Source of the DNA: Chitinophagales bacterium 33-2 | GTDB taxonomy: Bacteria; Bacteroidota; Bacteroidia; Chitinophagales; Chitinophagaceae | Direction: 5' to 3' | DNA length: 64,000 nt | Assembly: GCA_002050435.1 (NCBI GenBank) | Contig: MWYV01000044.1 | Coordinates: forward strand, 28,394 to 92,393 | Shown here: positions 1-8,162 of the stretch, piece by piece | Layout of the letters: every line of letters starts with the position of its first letter | Position numbering within the stretch: the stretch's first letter is position 1 | Position numbers and translations under genes: made by a program | The notes under the pieces: model-generated | What the model saw: the letters and a program-made list of their open reading frames with translations, nothing else | Database searches by the model: none | Told to the model about the DNA's origin: nothing

Positions 1-874
1 GGGTGCTGCGGTAATTTTGTTCGAGCTTGATCACTTTAACTTCGTCGTAATCTTGCTGGAACTGTAAGATATTTTGAATGGTAGCCCCGCGGAATGAATA
101 GATACTTTGGGCATCATCGCCCACAACGCAAACATTTTCATGAACGGCACCCAGTAGTTTTATGATCTCATACTGTGCAGGATTGGTATCCTGGTACTCG
201 TCGATCAGGATGTATTTAAATTTATGCTGGTATTTGTGCAGTACTTCTGGAAAATGCTTCAGCAGCTCGTACATCTTAAATAAAAGATCATCAAAATCCA
301 TCGCGCCATTCTTGAAGCAACGCTTTGAATAAGCATCGTAGATCTGCCCGATCATGGGGCGGTTGGAGCGCATATCCTCCTGCTGAATGTGGTAATCTGT
401 AACATATTCTTGCGGACCGACGAGTGAGTTTTTAGCGCTGGAGATCCTGTTGTACACCGTGCTGGGCTTATAATGCTGCACATCCAGGTTCAGTTCATTG
501 GTTACCGCTTTAACTACGCTTTTGGCGTCATCCGTATCATAGATGGTAAATGCGTTCGGGAATCCGATGCGGTGGGCTTCGGCACGCATGATGCGCGCGA
601 ACACACTGTGAAAAGTACCAATATATAAATTTCTTGCCTCCCTGCTTCCGAGGATGTGGCCGATCCTTTCCTTCATTTCGGCAGCTGCCTTATTGGTGAA
701 TGTTAGGGCAAGTATATTGAATGCGTCCACACCATTGGCCATGAGGTGCGCGATCCTTGTTGTAAGCACTTTTGTTTTTCCGCTACCGGCACCTGCAACA
801 ATCATCAGTGGCCCTTCAGTTGTGAGAACAGCATCCTGCTGCCGGTCGTTCAATCCCTTCAGATATTCCTGCAT
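1..874 (-). CDS. pcrA: ATP-dependent DNA helicase, PcrA/UvrD family (5' part only)
   Basis: Superfamily 1 3'-5' DNA helicase acting in repair and replication-fork maintenance. Only the first ~291 residues lie in the window; the gene runs off the left edge. Visible are the N-terminal Q-motif region (LNDRQQDAV), Walker A GAGSGKT at residues 28-34, motif Ia (ALTFTNKAAAEM), a TFHSVFARI stretch, the Walker B-type motif DEYQDTN, motif III GDDAQSIYSFRGA and motif IV EQNYRST. The ATG at 874 follows a -7 box on the same strand. UvrD, PcrA and Rep cannot be separated from this part, but the gene resembles Bacteroidota 'UvrD/PcrA' helicases. Confidence 0.93.
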   Translation of the reverse strand, partial: MQEYLKGLNDRQQDAVLTTEGPLMIVAGAGSGKTKVLTTRIAHLMANGVDAFNILALTFTNKAAAEMKERIGHILGSREARNLYIGTFHSVFARIMRAEAHRIGFPNAFTIYDTDDAKSVVKAVTNELNLDVQHYKPSTVYNRISSAKNSLVGPQEYVTDYHIQQEDMRSNRPMIGQIYDAYSKRCFKNGAMDFDDLLFKMYELLKHFPEVLHKYQHKFKYILIDEYQDTNPAQYEIIKLLGAVHENVCVVGDDAQSIYSFRGATIQNILQFQQDYDEVKVIKLEQNYRST

Positions 875-906
875 ATATAAAGATGAAAAATGAAAATTAG
901 TATAAG

Positions 907-914
907 CAAAGGTA
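907..914 (-). promoter_or_regulatory. -7 box (TACCTTTG) of the helicase gene
   Basis: An exact match to the Bacteroidota -7 consensus TAnnTTTG on the minus strand, 32 nt upstream of the helicase ATG. No convincing TTG -33 element is seen at the usual distance. Confidence 0.6.
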
Positions 915-1264
915 CATTTTTAGAGCGATGCGTTCTGAGCAAGGCCGCCTGAATTGCCAGTTCTGGATAAATAAATTTGAATTATTTCCTGGGCATTAGG
1001 GGAAGTTCTCTGTAATGCTTTAAACGTTTATTATATGGGCATTTGCCCCATTAATTACCTTGATACTTAAAAGCCTTAGGAGCTATTTAAAATTGTATAT
1101 ACCCCCGACGGAGCTTTAGTGGGGACCGTAGTTCCCTCTGAAGAAATGCGGGTTTCATTTCAGAAAGCCATTTCATAATCAAAACTAACCGGGTCAGCAA
1201 TTCCATTACTTTCCAGCTTTTCTCGTTTATACTCTATCGGCACGTAGTTTGTAAAACCCATGGT
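915..1264. other. Intergenic region between the divergent helicase and L,D-transpeptidase genes
   Basis: No credible ORF. It holds an exact TAAATTTG box at 972-979 on the plus strand, far (about 285 nt) from the next gene, and a short palindrome GGGCATTTGCCC near 1037-1048. No ncRNA or riboswitch was recognised. Confidence 0.4.
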
Positions 1265-2884
1265 ATGAAAAATTTATTAATAGCAGCAACGGTGTGTTTG
1301 TGTTTCACAACCTCCTGCAACCAGGTAGCCGGCTGGTTAGGAAATGAATCAGACAGTACAGCAACTGTGGAGAACAATGCCATAGTTTGGGAACGTGATG
1401 AAAGCATCAATGAATCCAATGCCTATTCTGACTTGTTTCTGGACAGCGCAGCTATAGAAAACTATATCAGCAAAGAAAATGTCTCGGATTCCTCAGCACA
1501 AAAGATCCGTAATTTTTATAAGGTTAGAAATTACCAGTATGCCTGGTTCACCACTCAGGGCTTAACCGAACAGGGCAGGGGCATTTGGAGTCTTCAATCA
1601 GCCGAATCAGTTAAAACAGAGGCAGCGTTAAAGCAAAGAATGGATTCGCTCATGATGAATGATTCCATTTTCGTTCAGGCAGGCGATTCTTCTTATGCGC
1701 AAACCGAGCTTGGACTTACCGAAGAATTTATAGCTTATGCAGGCATGCATAAAGGGATTATTAATGAATCCAATCTGTACTACCTGGTACCTGCAAAACG
1801 CCAGGATGCCATGCAGCTGGCAGATTCTATACTGAACAAAAACAAAGACTCCGCTTTGTATGCTGGTAATGCTGTATACACCGGTTTAAAAAATCATTTA
1901 ACCCATTATTACAATGCAGCCAAAAATGGCGGCTGGCAACCACTTCCTGCACAGGGAAAAAATTTAAAAAAAGGTAGCAGCGGTCAGGAAGTTTCAGCCA
2001 TTAAGAAACGGCTTGCTGCCACCAATGATTATACAAATGCAGATACTACTTCGGTATTCTCTGATTCTCTAGCAATGGCCGTTCAGCAATATCAAAAGCG
2101 AAATGGTTTGGCGCCAACAGGAATGATCAATGATTCGCTGATCAATATTTTGAATGTTCCTGCACAGGAAAGACTGGAGCAGATCCTTGTAAATATGAAC
2201 CGCGCTATGTGGATGCAACCGGCTGATGACAGTAACAGGATCGTAGTGAATATTCCTTCTTTTATGTTGTATGCTTATGAAGGAAGCAGCAAAGTACTGG
2301 AGATGCCAGTAATTGTTGGCAAGGAAGGTTCGGGCACCGTAATGTTCAACGGCGAAATTAACGAGGTGGTTTTTAACCCCACATGGAACATTCCTCAAAG
2401 TATAGTGGAGAAAGAAATAATGCCGGCAATGAAGAAAGATAAAAATTACCTGAAGAGCAGGAATATGGAAATTGTCAGCCAGAATGATAGCATCCCCACT
2501 ATCAGGCAAATGCCTGGCAGGGATAACGCAATGGGACAGGTGAAATTTTTATTTCCTAACAGCTATGATATATACCTTCATGACACACCAGATAAATCAC
2601 TTTTCAGCCAACAGGAAAGAGCACTGAGTCATGGTTGTATCAGGGTTCAGGATCCACTGGCGCTGGCACAGTTTGTATTAAAGAATCAACAGGAATGGAC
2701 GCCGGAAAAGATCAGTTCTTCAATGAATGGATCTCAGGAACAAACCGTAAAAGTGAACCAGCAAAAACCTGTATATATCACTTATTACACAGCCTGGGTG
2801 GATGAAAACGGGCACATGAATTTCCGTAATGATGTTTATGGACATGATAACGGCACCAGGTCAAGAATGTTTGTAAGAAGTTAG
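1265..2884 (+). CDS. Lipoprotein L,D-transpeptidase (YkuD domain, YcbB-like)
   Basis: Predicted periplasmic peptidoglycan cross-linking enzyme (3-3 links, or attachment of proteins to peptidoglycan). The 539-residue protein starts with a lipoprotein signal (lipobox TTSC, Cys18). A YcbB-like scaffold region follows, then a PG_binding_1 domain at about 234-297 (LKKGSSGQEVSAIKKRL), then a YkuD domain at about 325-485. The YkuD domain carries the catalytic motif SHGCIR at 455-460, with Cys458 as nucleophile and His456. Domain order and length fit the large YcbB/LdtD type rather than small Ldts. It stands alone, with its own terminator downstream. YcbB-type enzymes can bypass beta-lactam-inhibited PBPs; that role here is inference. 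Confidence 0.92.
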   Translation: MKNLLIAATVCLCFTTSCNQVAGWLGNESDSTATVENNAIVWERDESINESNAYSDLFLDSAAIENYISKENVSDSSAQKIRNFYKVRNYQYAWFTTQGLTEQGRGIWSLQSAESVKTEAALKQRMDSLMMNDSIFVQAGDSSYAQTELGLTEEFIAYAGMHKGIINESNLYYLVPAKRQDAMQLADSILNKNKDSALYAGNAVYTGLKNHLTHYYNAAKNGGWQPLPAQGKNLKKGSSGQEVSAIKKRLAATNDYTNADTTSVFSDSLAMAVQQYQKRNGLAPTGMINDSLINILNVPAQERLEQILVNMNRAMWMQPADDSNRIVVNIPSFMLYAYEGSSKVLEMPVIVGKEGSGTVMFNGEINEVVFNPTWNIPQSIVEKEIMPAMKKDKNYLKSRNMEIVSQNDSIPTIRQMPGRDNAMGQVKFLFPNSYDIYLHDTPDKSLFSQQERALSHGCIRVQDPLALAQFVLKNQQEWTPEKISSSMNGSQEQTVKVNQQKPVYITYYTAWVDENGHMNFRNDVYGHDNGTRSRMFVRS

Positions 2885-2905
2885 TTAAACGAAAAACCTT
2901 TATAT

Positions 2906-2937
2906 AAAAGCATCTGCCGCCAGGTAGATGCTTTTTT
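2906..2937 (+). terminator. Intrinsic terminator after the L,D-transpeptidase
   Basis: Stem AAAAGCATCT / AGATGCTTTT with a 10-nt loop, ending in a T-run, about 20 nt after the stop codon. Confidence 0.85.
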
Positions 2938-2965
2938 GTTTCTTGCACCTGAATGGTTTGAAATG

Positions 2966-2973
2966 TATTTTTG
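2966..2973 (+). promoter_or_regulatory. -7 box (TATTTTTG) of the outer-membrane protein gene
   Basis: Exact TAnnTTTG match 16 nt upstream of the ATG at 2990, with a CTTG (-33-like) ending at 2945, i.e. 20 nt spacing. Confidence 0.6.
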
Positions 2974-2989
2974 AAAAAATTTCAATTTC

Positions 2990-4348
2990 ATGAAAAAGAT
3001 CATGCTGTTCATTTTCCTTTCCAGCTACCTGATTGCTCAATCACAGGAATTCCCGGGTTACCGGTCTTTTACCAACAACGGCGTTAACGGGGTGTTTTTT
3101 AATCCAGCCAGCATTGCCGGCAATGCATACAAATTTGATATCAATCTGTTTTCCATCAATACAATAGTGGGGAATAACAAAGCAGATTTCAACCTGCGTT
3201 CTATCGGGCGCTCACTGAATTTTGATTCTTTAAAAAAGCAAATGTTTTCGGCGATGGGCGGACCCGCAACGGGTTACGTAAACGTAACGATCAACGGGCC
3301 TTCATTGATGTTAAGATTAAATAACCGAACAGCAGTGGCACTAACTACCCGTGCACGTTCCATTGCCAATATCATTGACCTGGATGGCAAGCTTGCAGAG
3401 CAGGTAGTTGATGATCTTGAAAGCAATGTACAACTGCCCTACGGCATTTCTTCCAACACGGATATGCGTGTTGCAGCCAATGCATGGACGGAAATTGGTA
3501 TTAGCATTGGAAGAACGCTTTTTGAAAAAAATCAGCATGTGCTGAAAGGCGGACTTACGCTCAAATACCTGGGAGGTGTAGGTAATGGATATTTTAATGT
3601 AGAAAATCTTAATGCAAGGATCGATGATGATCTTTTGGGAAATGTGTATATGGATAACGCCAGCGGTACGATCAGCATGGGCTTTGGAGGTATTAATATC
3701 AGCAATGTGGAAGCTGGTGATTTTTTTAATTTCAAGAACTCCGGGTTTGGTGCCGACCTTGGGTTTATATATGAATACAGGCCTGCCTCAAGTGGTTCAT
3801 ATAAATATAAAGCCGGCATCTCCCTTACAGATCTTGGAAGCATTCGATACAATAGAGATATGCAGCGCAGCGGAAGCTATCGCCTGGATATTACGGGGAG
3901 CGAAAAATTTTATTTTGATGAATTATCAGGAAAGGATTTTGAAGAATACAATGCGGTGTTTCAATCCAGGCCCCAATTTTTTACACCACTTGGAAGCCAG
4001 GAAGCTACGTACAAGGTAGCCCTTCCCGCAACCGTTCATGTGGATCTTGATTATTTAATAAAAAAAGGATTTTACACATCGCTTCATGCGCAACTACCTT
4101 TAAACAGCGATGCCTATTATAACCCACGCAACTATTCAGCTTTTACGCTCACGCCTCGGTTTGAAACAAAGTTTTTTGCATTTGCTCTTCCTGTGAATTA
4201 TAATGCGCTCACCAATTTCAACATGGGACTCGCATTGCGCGCAGGACCCTTGTTTTTTGGTTCCGGAAGTGTATTATCTGCTTTGTTTGGTTCTTCTAAA
4301 CAGGCCGATGCACACTTTGGGTTGAGGTTTGGAGGGTTGAAGAAATGA
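2990..4348 (+). CDS. Outer-membrane beta-barrel protein, DUF5723-like
   Basis: 452-residue secreted protein of unknown function. It has a Sec signal peptide (hydrophobic core up to about residue 16, then AQSQEF) and, just after it, the motif GVFFNPASIAG, typical of Bacteroidota outer-membrane barrels of the DUF5723/PorP-like group. The rest alternates polar and aromatic residues in barrel-like strands and ends with FGLRFGGLKK. It has its own promoter and follows a terminator, so it is probably monocistronic. Assignment to DUF5723 is by recalled sequence resemblance and is moderately sure; outer-membrane location is more certain than the family name. Confidence 0.75.
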   Translation: MKKIMLFIFLSSYLIAQSQEFPGYRSFTNNGVNGVFFNPASIAGNAYKFDINLFSINTIVGNNKADFNLRSIGRSLNFDSLKKQMFSAMGGPATGYVNVTINGPSLMLRLNNRTAVALTTRARSIANIIDLDGKLAEQVVDDLESNVQLPYGISSNTDMRVAANAWTEIGISIGRTLFEKNQHVLKGGLTLKYLGGVGNGYFNVENLNARIDDDLLGNVYMDNASGTISMGFGGINISNVEAGDFFNFKNSGFGADLGFIYEYRPASSGSYKYKAGISLTDLGSIRYNRDMQRSGSYRLDITGSEKFYFDELSGKDFEEYNAVFQSRPQFFTPLGSQEATYKVALPATVHVDLDYLIKKGFYTSLHAQLPLNSDAYYNPRNYSAFTLTPRFETKFFAFALPVNYNALTNFNMGLALRAGPLFFGSGSVLSALFGSSKQADAHFGLRFGGLKK

Positions 4349-4465
4349 GCATCCACTATTGCCTAGCACAACAATTGCTACGATAAGAAGATCATGAACA
4401 AAGGGTAAGGTCTGTAGCAACTGGAAAGTTGCCTGCTTTTTGATCAGGCAGGATTAAAGGAAATT

Positions 4466-5191
4466 ATGTTTTCAAGATTATCTTCAAGAGTAAAAAAAAC
4501 CCTGGCCGCAATGGCCCTTCTCTCCCTGGAGATGGTCATTGTCATTGTAATTTTTGCTATTGCCCTTCTGGTTTTTGTTTTTGTGGCAAGAAAGGTTTTC
4601 CTTTTAGGTAGAACGGATTTTGATTTTCGCGTGTTTACATTCCTGGAGAGTTTTGTTTCAGACAGGAATAATAAAGTCATGAATTTCTTCACTTTTCTCG
4701 GTAAGCACGATTTCCTGATTCCTGCAAACCTCATCCTGATCGCCTATTTTCTTTTAAGAAAAAGAAAATGGTATAGTATAAAAATTCCTGCTATTGCATT
4801 GAGCAGCCTGGGACTGATGTTTGTGCTGAAAAATCTGTTCAACAGGCCAAGGCCTGATATTCCGTTGCTTTATGAAGCTTCGGGATTAAGTTTTCCAAGT
4901 GGACACGCGCTCATGAGTGTAACTTTTTACGGACTGATGATCTACATCATTCACCAGATGGTTAAGCATACCGCCATTAAATGGGCGGCCATCACCTTCC
5001 TGATCCTGCTGATCATCATCATTGGCTTTTCCCGGATCTACCTGAGAGTGCATTATACCACAGATGTTATAGCAGGATTCTGCGTAGGATTTCTATGGCT
5101 GGTATTTGCCATCCACACTTTGAACAAAATGGAAAAATTCTCCCGCAAAAAGCTGGATACCGTGGTTTCTGAGGAACCTGTTCCTCAGTGA
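4466..5191 (+). CDS. PAP2-family membrane phosphatase
   Basis: Integral membrane phosphatase of the type 2 phosphatidic acid phosphatase family, acting on lipid phosphates such as undecaprenyl pyrophosphate, phosphatidylglycerophosphate or lipid A at the outer face of the inner membrane. The 241-residue protein has about six hydrophobic segments and all three signature motifs: K122-x6-R129-P130, PSGH at 144-147, and S189-R190-x5-H196-x3-D200. All expected catalytic residues are present. The substrate cannot be told from sequence. Its stop codon overlaps that of a small broken ORF on the other strand. Confidence 0.92.
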   Translation: MFSRLSSRVKKTLAAMALLSLEMVIVIVIFAIALLVFVFVARKVFLLGRTDFDFRVFTFLESFVSDRNNKVMNFFTFLGKHDFLIPANLILIAYFLLRKRKWYSIKIPAIALSSLGLMFVLKNLFNRPRPDIPLLYEASGLSFPSGHALMSVTFYGLMIYIIHQMVKHTAIKWAAITFLILLIIIIGFSRIYLRVHYTTDVIAGFCVGFLWLVFAIHTLNKMEKFSRKKLDTVVSEEPVPQ

Positions 5192-5396
5192 TCAGCGTAT
5201 AGTGTCTCTTTGATCAGATCCACACGGTTACGCATAGTCGAGGTATCAATAAGGTGAGGATTGCCATAATGCGTGACATCCGCTACTGCTCCTTCCGGTC
5301 CTGTTTTGCGGGTCCAGTCATCCACCATTCTGCCCTGGTCTGATACATTAGGGCGCCAAGCACCAGCATGATGACAAGTCCAATGATCTTTTTCAA
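5185..5396 (-). pseudogene. Possible frameshifted small membrane-anchored protein gene
   Basis: On the minus strand a TTG (5396) opens a frame reading LKKIIGLVIMLVLGALMYQT, a plausible membrane anchor, which stops early. The overlapping next frame continues as MVDDWTRKTGPEGAVADV and then THYGNPHLIDTSTMRNRVDL, stopping at 5185-5187. Together they would form a ~70-residue protein with an N-terminal membrane segment if a single-base frameshift near 5300-5340 were corrected. It may be a decayed gene, a sequencing indel or chance. I do not recognise the family. Confidence 0.35.
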
Positions 5397-5441
5397 ACTA
5401 AGAATTTATATAGTTTTCCTGATACGATCCATTCCCCGGTA

Positions 5442-5449
5442 TAAATTTG
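5442..5449 (+). promoter_or_regulatory. -7 box (TAAATTTG) upstream of a tiny ORF
   Basis: Exact TAnnTTTG match 12 nt upstream of the ATG at 5462. No clear -33 element. Confidence 0.4.
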
Positions 5450-5461
5450 GAAATCTGCATA

Positions 5462-5572
5462 ATGTTTTCGTCTTTTTTACTTGTTTTTTCACTGTGCTTC
5501 CTCGCATCGGGGATCCTTTATGGGCAGCAGAATAAAAAATCAGCCGGAATAGATCGTTTCCTCATTATTTAA
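5462..5572 (+). CDS. Putative 36-residue small membrane protein
   Basis: Reading frame starting MFSSFLLVFSLCFLASGILY followed by a short polar tail (GQQNKKSAGIDRF). The hydrophobic stretch of about 20 residues could be a single membrane segment. It is supported only by the promoter box just upstream and a hairpin just downstream (5591-5608). No family recognised; it could be chance. Confidence 0.3.
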   Translation: MFSSFLLVFSLCFLASGILYGQQNKKSAGIDRFLII

Positions 5573-5590
5573 TTGAATGAAAGATGCAAG

Positions 5591-5608
5591 ATTCCGGCCA
5601 GCCGGAAT
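5591..5608. terminator. GC-rich hairpin ATTCCGGC/GCCGGAAT
   Basis: Perfect 8-bp inverted repeat with a 2-nt spacer between the tiny ORF and the ABC-F promoter. There is no long T-run, so terminator activity is uncertain. Confidence 0.35.
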
Positions 5609-5663
5609 TGAGTTTTAAGTTCAATCTTAACGAATAAGACTTTTCAGCGCGGGGCGAAAATCT

Positions 5664-5671
5664 TACCTTTG
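5664..5671 (+). promoter_or_regulatory. -7 box (TACCTTTG) of the ABC-F gene
   Basis: Exact TAnnTTTG match 66 nt upstream of the ATG at 5738. It shows that upstream in-frame ATG 5669 cannot be the start, because that codon sits inside the box. Confidence 0.65.
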
Positions 5672-5737
5672 CGGGCTCGTTCAAGCAAACCCTGTTTCAG
5701 GGTCATTGATGAACGAAGAAGAAAATTTTTTCAGACT

Positions 5738-7378
5738 ATGATTTCAGCTAATAATATTTCACTCTCCTTTGGCAAAAGAGTTTTATTTGATGAGGTAAAC
5801 ATCAGTTTTACCAAAGGCAATTGTTATGGAGTAATCGGCGCAAACGGTGCCGGAAAATCTACATTTTTAAAAATCCTTTCAGGGGAAATCGAGCCCAATA
5901 AAGGAAACATTTTTATTAGTCCGGGCGAAAGACTGGCTGTATTGAAGCAAAACCAGTTTGAGTTTGATGAGCAGACGGTATTGAACACTGTGCTCATGGG
6001 ACATAAAAAAATGTGGGATGTCATGCATAAGAAAGACGCGATTTATACTGATCCCGAAGCTACAGAAGCAGATTATATGAGGGCCGGAGACCTGGAAGCT
6101 GAATTTGGTGAAATGGGCGGCTACACTGCCGAAAGCGATGCGGCCACTTTTTTGAATGAGCTGGGAGTAAAAGAAGAATATCAGCAATCCCTGATGAAGG
6201 ACATTCCTTCCAACCTGAAACTGAGGGTTTTGCTGGCCCAGGCCCTTTTTGGAAATCCCGATATTCTGTTGCTGGATGAGCCTACCAACGGACTTGATAT
6301 AGAAACCATCAGCTGGCTGGAAAACTTCCTGGCTGATTATGAAAATATTGTTCTTGTAGTATCGCATGATCGTCACTTTCTGGATGCTGTTTGTACCCAC
6401 GTAGCGGATGTGGACCGCGGAAAGATCAAGACCTTCAGTGGGAACTACACTTTTTGGTATGAATCATCTCAATTAATGGCGCGACAGGTAACAGATAAGA
6501 ATAAAAAGACTGAAGAAAAACGCCAGGCCCTGATTGACTTTATCGCACGATTTTCTGCAAATGCTTCAAAATCAAGACAGGCAACTTCACGTAAAAAAGC
6601 ACTCGAAAAACTTACGATTGAAGATATTGAGCCCTCCAACAGGCGCTATCCCGGAATTATCTTCCAGCCATTGCGTGACGTGGGCAATCAAATATTGAAT
6701 GTTGAAAATTTAAGTGCCAGTGTAGAAGGTCGTAAGCTTTTTGAGAAAGTGAACTTCAGCATCAATAAAAATGATAAAATAGCCATTCTCAGTAAGGATC
6801 CGCTTGCAGTTACGCATTTCTTTGAGATCATCAATGGAAATAGTAAAGCGAACGGTGGAAAATTTGAATGGGGAACTACCATTACAAAGGCATACCTGCC
6901 GGTAGAAAACAATGAATTTTTTGAAGATGGAATGACTTTGCTTGAATGGTTGCGTCAATATGTTCCGCCGAATGTAACAGATGCCGATGAACCATTTCTG
7001 AGAGGGTTCCTGGGCAAAATGCTTTTCAGTGGCGATGATATCATGAAGAAGACCAATGTGCTGAGCGGAGGTGAAAAAGTGCGGTGTATGATCAGCAGGA
7101 TGATGTTGCAAAATCCGAATCTCGTTGTTCTTGACCAGCCTACCAACCACCTTGATCTTGAAAGTATTCAAAGCTTCAATGAAGGCTGCCAGAACTTCCC
7201 CGGCATTGTAATGCTCACTTCACATGACCATACCTTCCTTCAAACTGTTGCCAACAGGATCATCGAATTAACACCTAAGGGCATCATCGACAGGCTCATG
7301 ACCTTTGATGAATACCTTGAAGATAAAAGAGTAAAAGAATTAAGGGCCGAAATGTACGGCCAGGCAGTAATGGCATAA
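5738..7378 (+). CDS. ABC-F family ATPase (YbiT/YkpA-like) with degenerate second site
   Basis: Soluble protein with two fused ABC ATPase domains and no membrane part. ABC-F proteins act on ribosomes. The 546-residue length and the MISANNISLSFGKRVLFDEV start resemble the YbiT/YkpA subgroup. Domain 1 has Walker A GANGAGKS, the family-typical altered signature LKLRVLLAQALF and Walker B ILLLDEPTNGLD. Domain 2 has no Walker A consensus (AILSKDPLAVTHF in its place), a good signature LSGGEKVRCM, and Walker B VVLDQPTNHLD, where Gln replaces the catalytic Glu. Thus domain 2 probably binds or hydrolyses ATP poorly. The start is set by the promoter box inside the longer frame. A strong terminator follows. 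Confidence 0.92.
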   Translation: MISANNISLSFGKRVLFDEVNISFTKGNCYGVIGANGAGKSTFLKILSGEIEPNKGNIFISPGERLAVLKQNQFEFDEQTVLNTVLMGHKKMWDVMHKKDAIYTDPEATEADYMRAGDLEAEFGEMGGYTAESDAATFLNELGVKEEYQQSLMKDIPSNLKLRVLLAQALFGNPDILLLDEPTNGLDIETISWLENFLADYENIVLVVSHDRHFLDAVCTHVADVDRGKIKTFSGNYTFWYESSQLMARQVTDKNKKTEEKRQALIDFIARFSANASKSRQATSRKKALEKLTIEDIEPSNRRYPGIIFQPLRDVGNQILNVENLSASVEGRKLFEKVNFSINKNDKIAILSKDPLAVTHFFEIINGNSKANGGKFEWGTTITKAYLPVENNEFFEDGMTLLEWLRQYVPPNVTDADEPFLRGFLGKMLFSGDDIMKKTNVLSGGEKVRCMISRMMLQNPNLVVLDQPTNHLDLESIQSFNEGCQNFPGIVMLTSHDHTFLQTVANRIIELTPKGIIDRLMTFDEYLEDKRVKELRAEMYGQAVMA

Positions 7379-7383
7379 ATAAG

Positions 7384-7408
7384 ATCCTCCAGGCGGAGGA
7401 TTTTTTTT
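7384..7408 (+). terminator. Intrinsic terminator after the ABC-F gene
   Basis: Stem ATCCTCC / GGAGGAT with loop AGGC, followed by a run of eight T. Confidence 0.9.
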
Positions 7409-7457
7409 GAATAAGATTTGAAGTCATTCGCTAAATGAATAATTGGTATTTTCAGTT

Positions 7458-8162
7458 ATGCCTCCTTCCTTTAGTATTTTTCCTCTTGGCGACCAGGCGC
7501 TGGTCGTTGACTTCGGAAATCAAATGAACAATGACCTCAACCGGCAGGTACACCAACTGTACCAAAAATTAAAATCCAAAGAAGCCTCCTTTATTAAAGA
7601 TCTTGTTCCTTCATTCAGCGCCCTTGGCATTTATTATGATCCCGAAATCATCCTAAATGAAACAGGAGCAAATGAAACCTGTTTTGACCTCGTGGCTTCA
7701 TGGGTGGAAGCCGTAGTTGAGGAAGAAAAATTTACGGATACCTTTCATGCACGCGAAGTATCCCTGCCTGTTTGTTATGATTTTTCCACTGCACCGGATC
7801 TTGACCAGATCCTTAAATTGAAGGACCTTTCACACGAAGAATTTATACAGCTGCATACGGAAGTAATATATGATGTGTATATGCTTGGCTTTCTTCCGGG
7901 CTTTCCCTACATGGGTAAAGTAGATCAAAAAATAAGTCTTCCGAGAAGAACTGTTCCCCGGAAAGAAGTTCCTGCAGGATCAGTAGGTATTGCGGGCAGG
8001 CAAACAGGCATTTATCCGATGGCCTCTCCCGGTGGATGGCAACTCATTGGCCGTACCCCGGTAAAAATTTTTGATGCAGCGAATGCAGATCCGGCTTTTT
8101 TTCAACCCGGCGACCGGGTCAGGTTCATTTCAATTTCACTGAATGAGTTTAAAAATTATTAA
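7458..8162 (+). CDS. pxpB: 5-oxoprolinase subunit B (KipI-like)
   Basis: One of three subunits of the prokaryotic ATP-dependent 5-oxoprolinase (PxpABC), which opens 5-oxo-L-proline to glutamate. The 234-residue protein has the KipI family hallmarks LGFLPGFPYMG and AGSVGIAGRQTGIYP followed by SPGGWQLIGRTP. The ATG at 7458 is preferred over the in-frame TTG at 7443 because homologues begin close to the PLGDQALVV motif. It overlaps pxpC by 20 nt. In Bacillus the same fold acts as the KipI inhibitor of KinA; that role is not expected here. Confidence 0.92.
   Translation: MPPSFSIFPLGDQALVVDFGNQMNNDLNRQVHQLYQKLKSKEASFIKDLVPSFSALGIYYDPEIILNETGANETCFDLVASWVEAVVEEEKFTDTFHAREVSLPVCYDFSTAPDLDQILKLKDLSHEEFIQLHTEVIYDVYMLGFLPGFPYMGKVDQKISLPRRTVPRKEVPAGSVGIAGRQTGIYPMASPGGWQLIGRTPVKIFDAANADPAFFQPGDRVRFISISLNEFKNY

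Noticed and set aside
5669..5737. Longer ABC-F start
   Set aside because: The ATG lies within an exact -7 box; residues before MISANN do not resemble the family.
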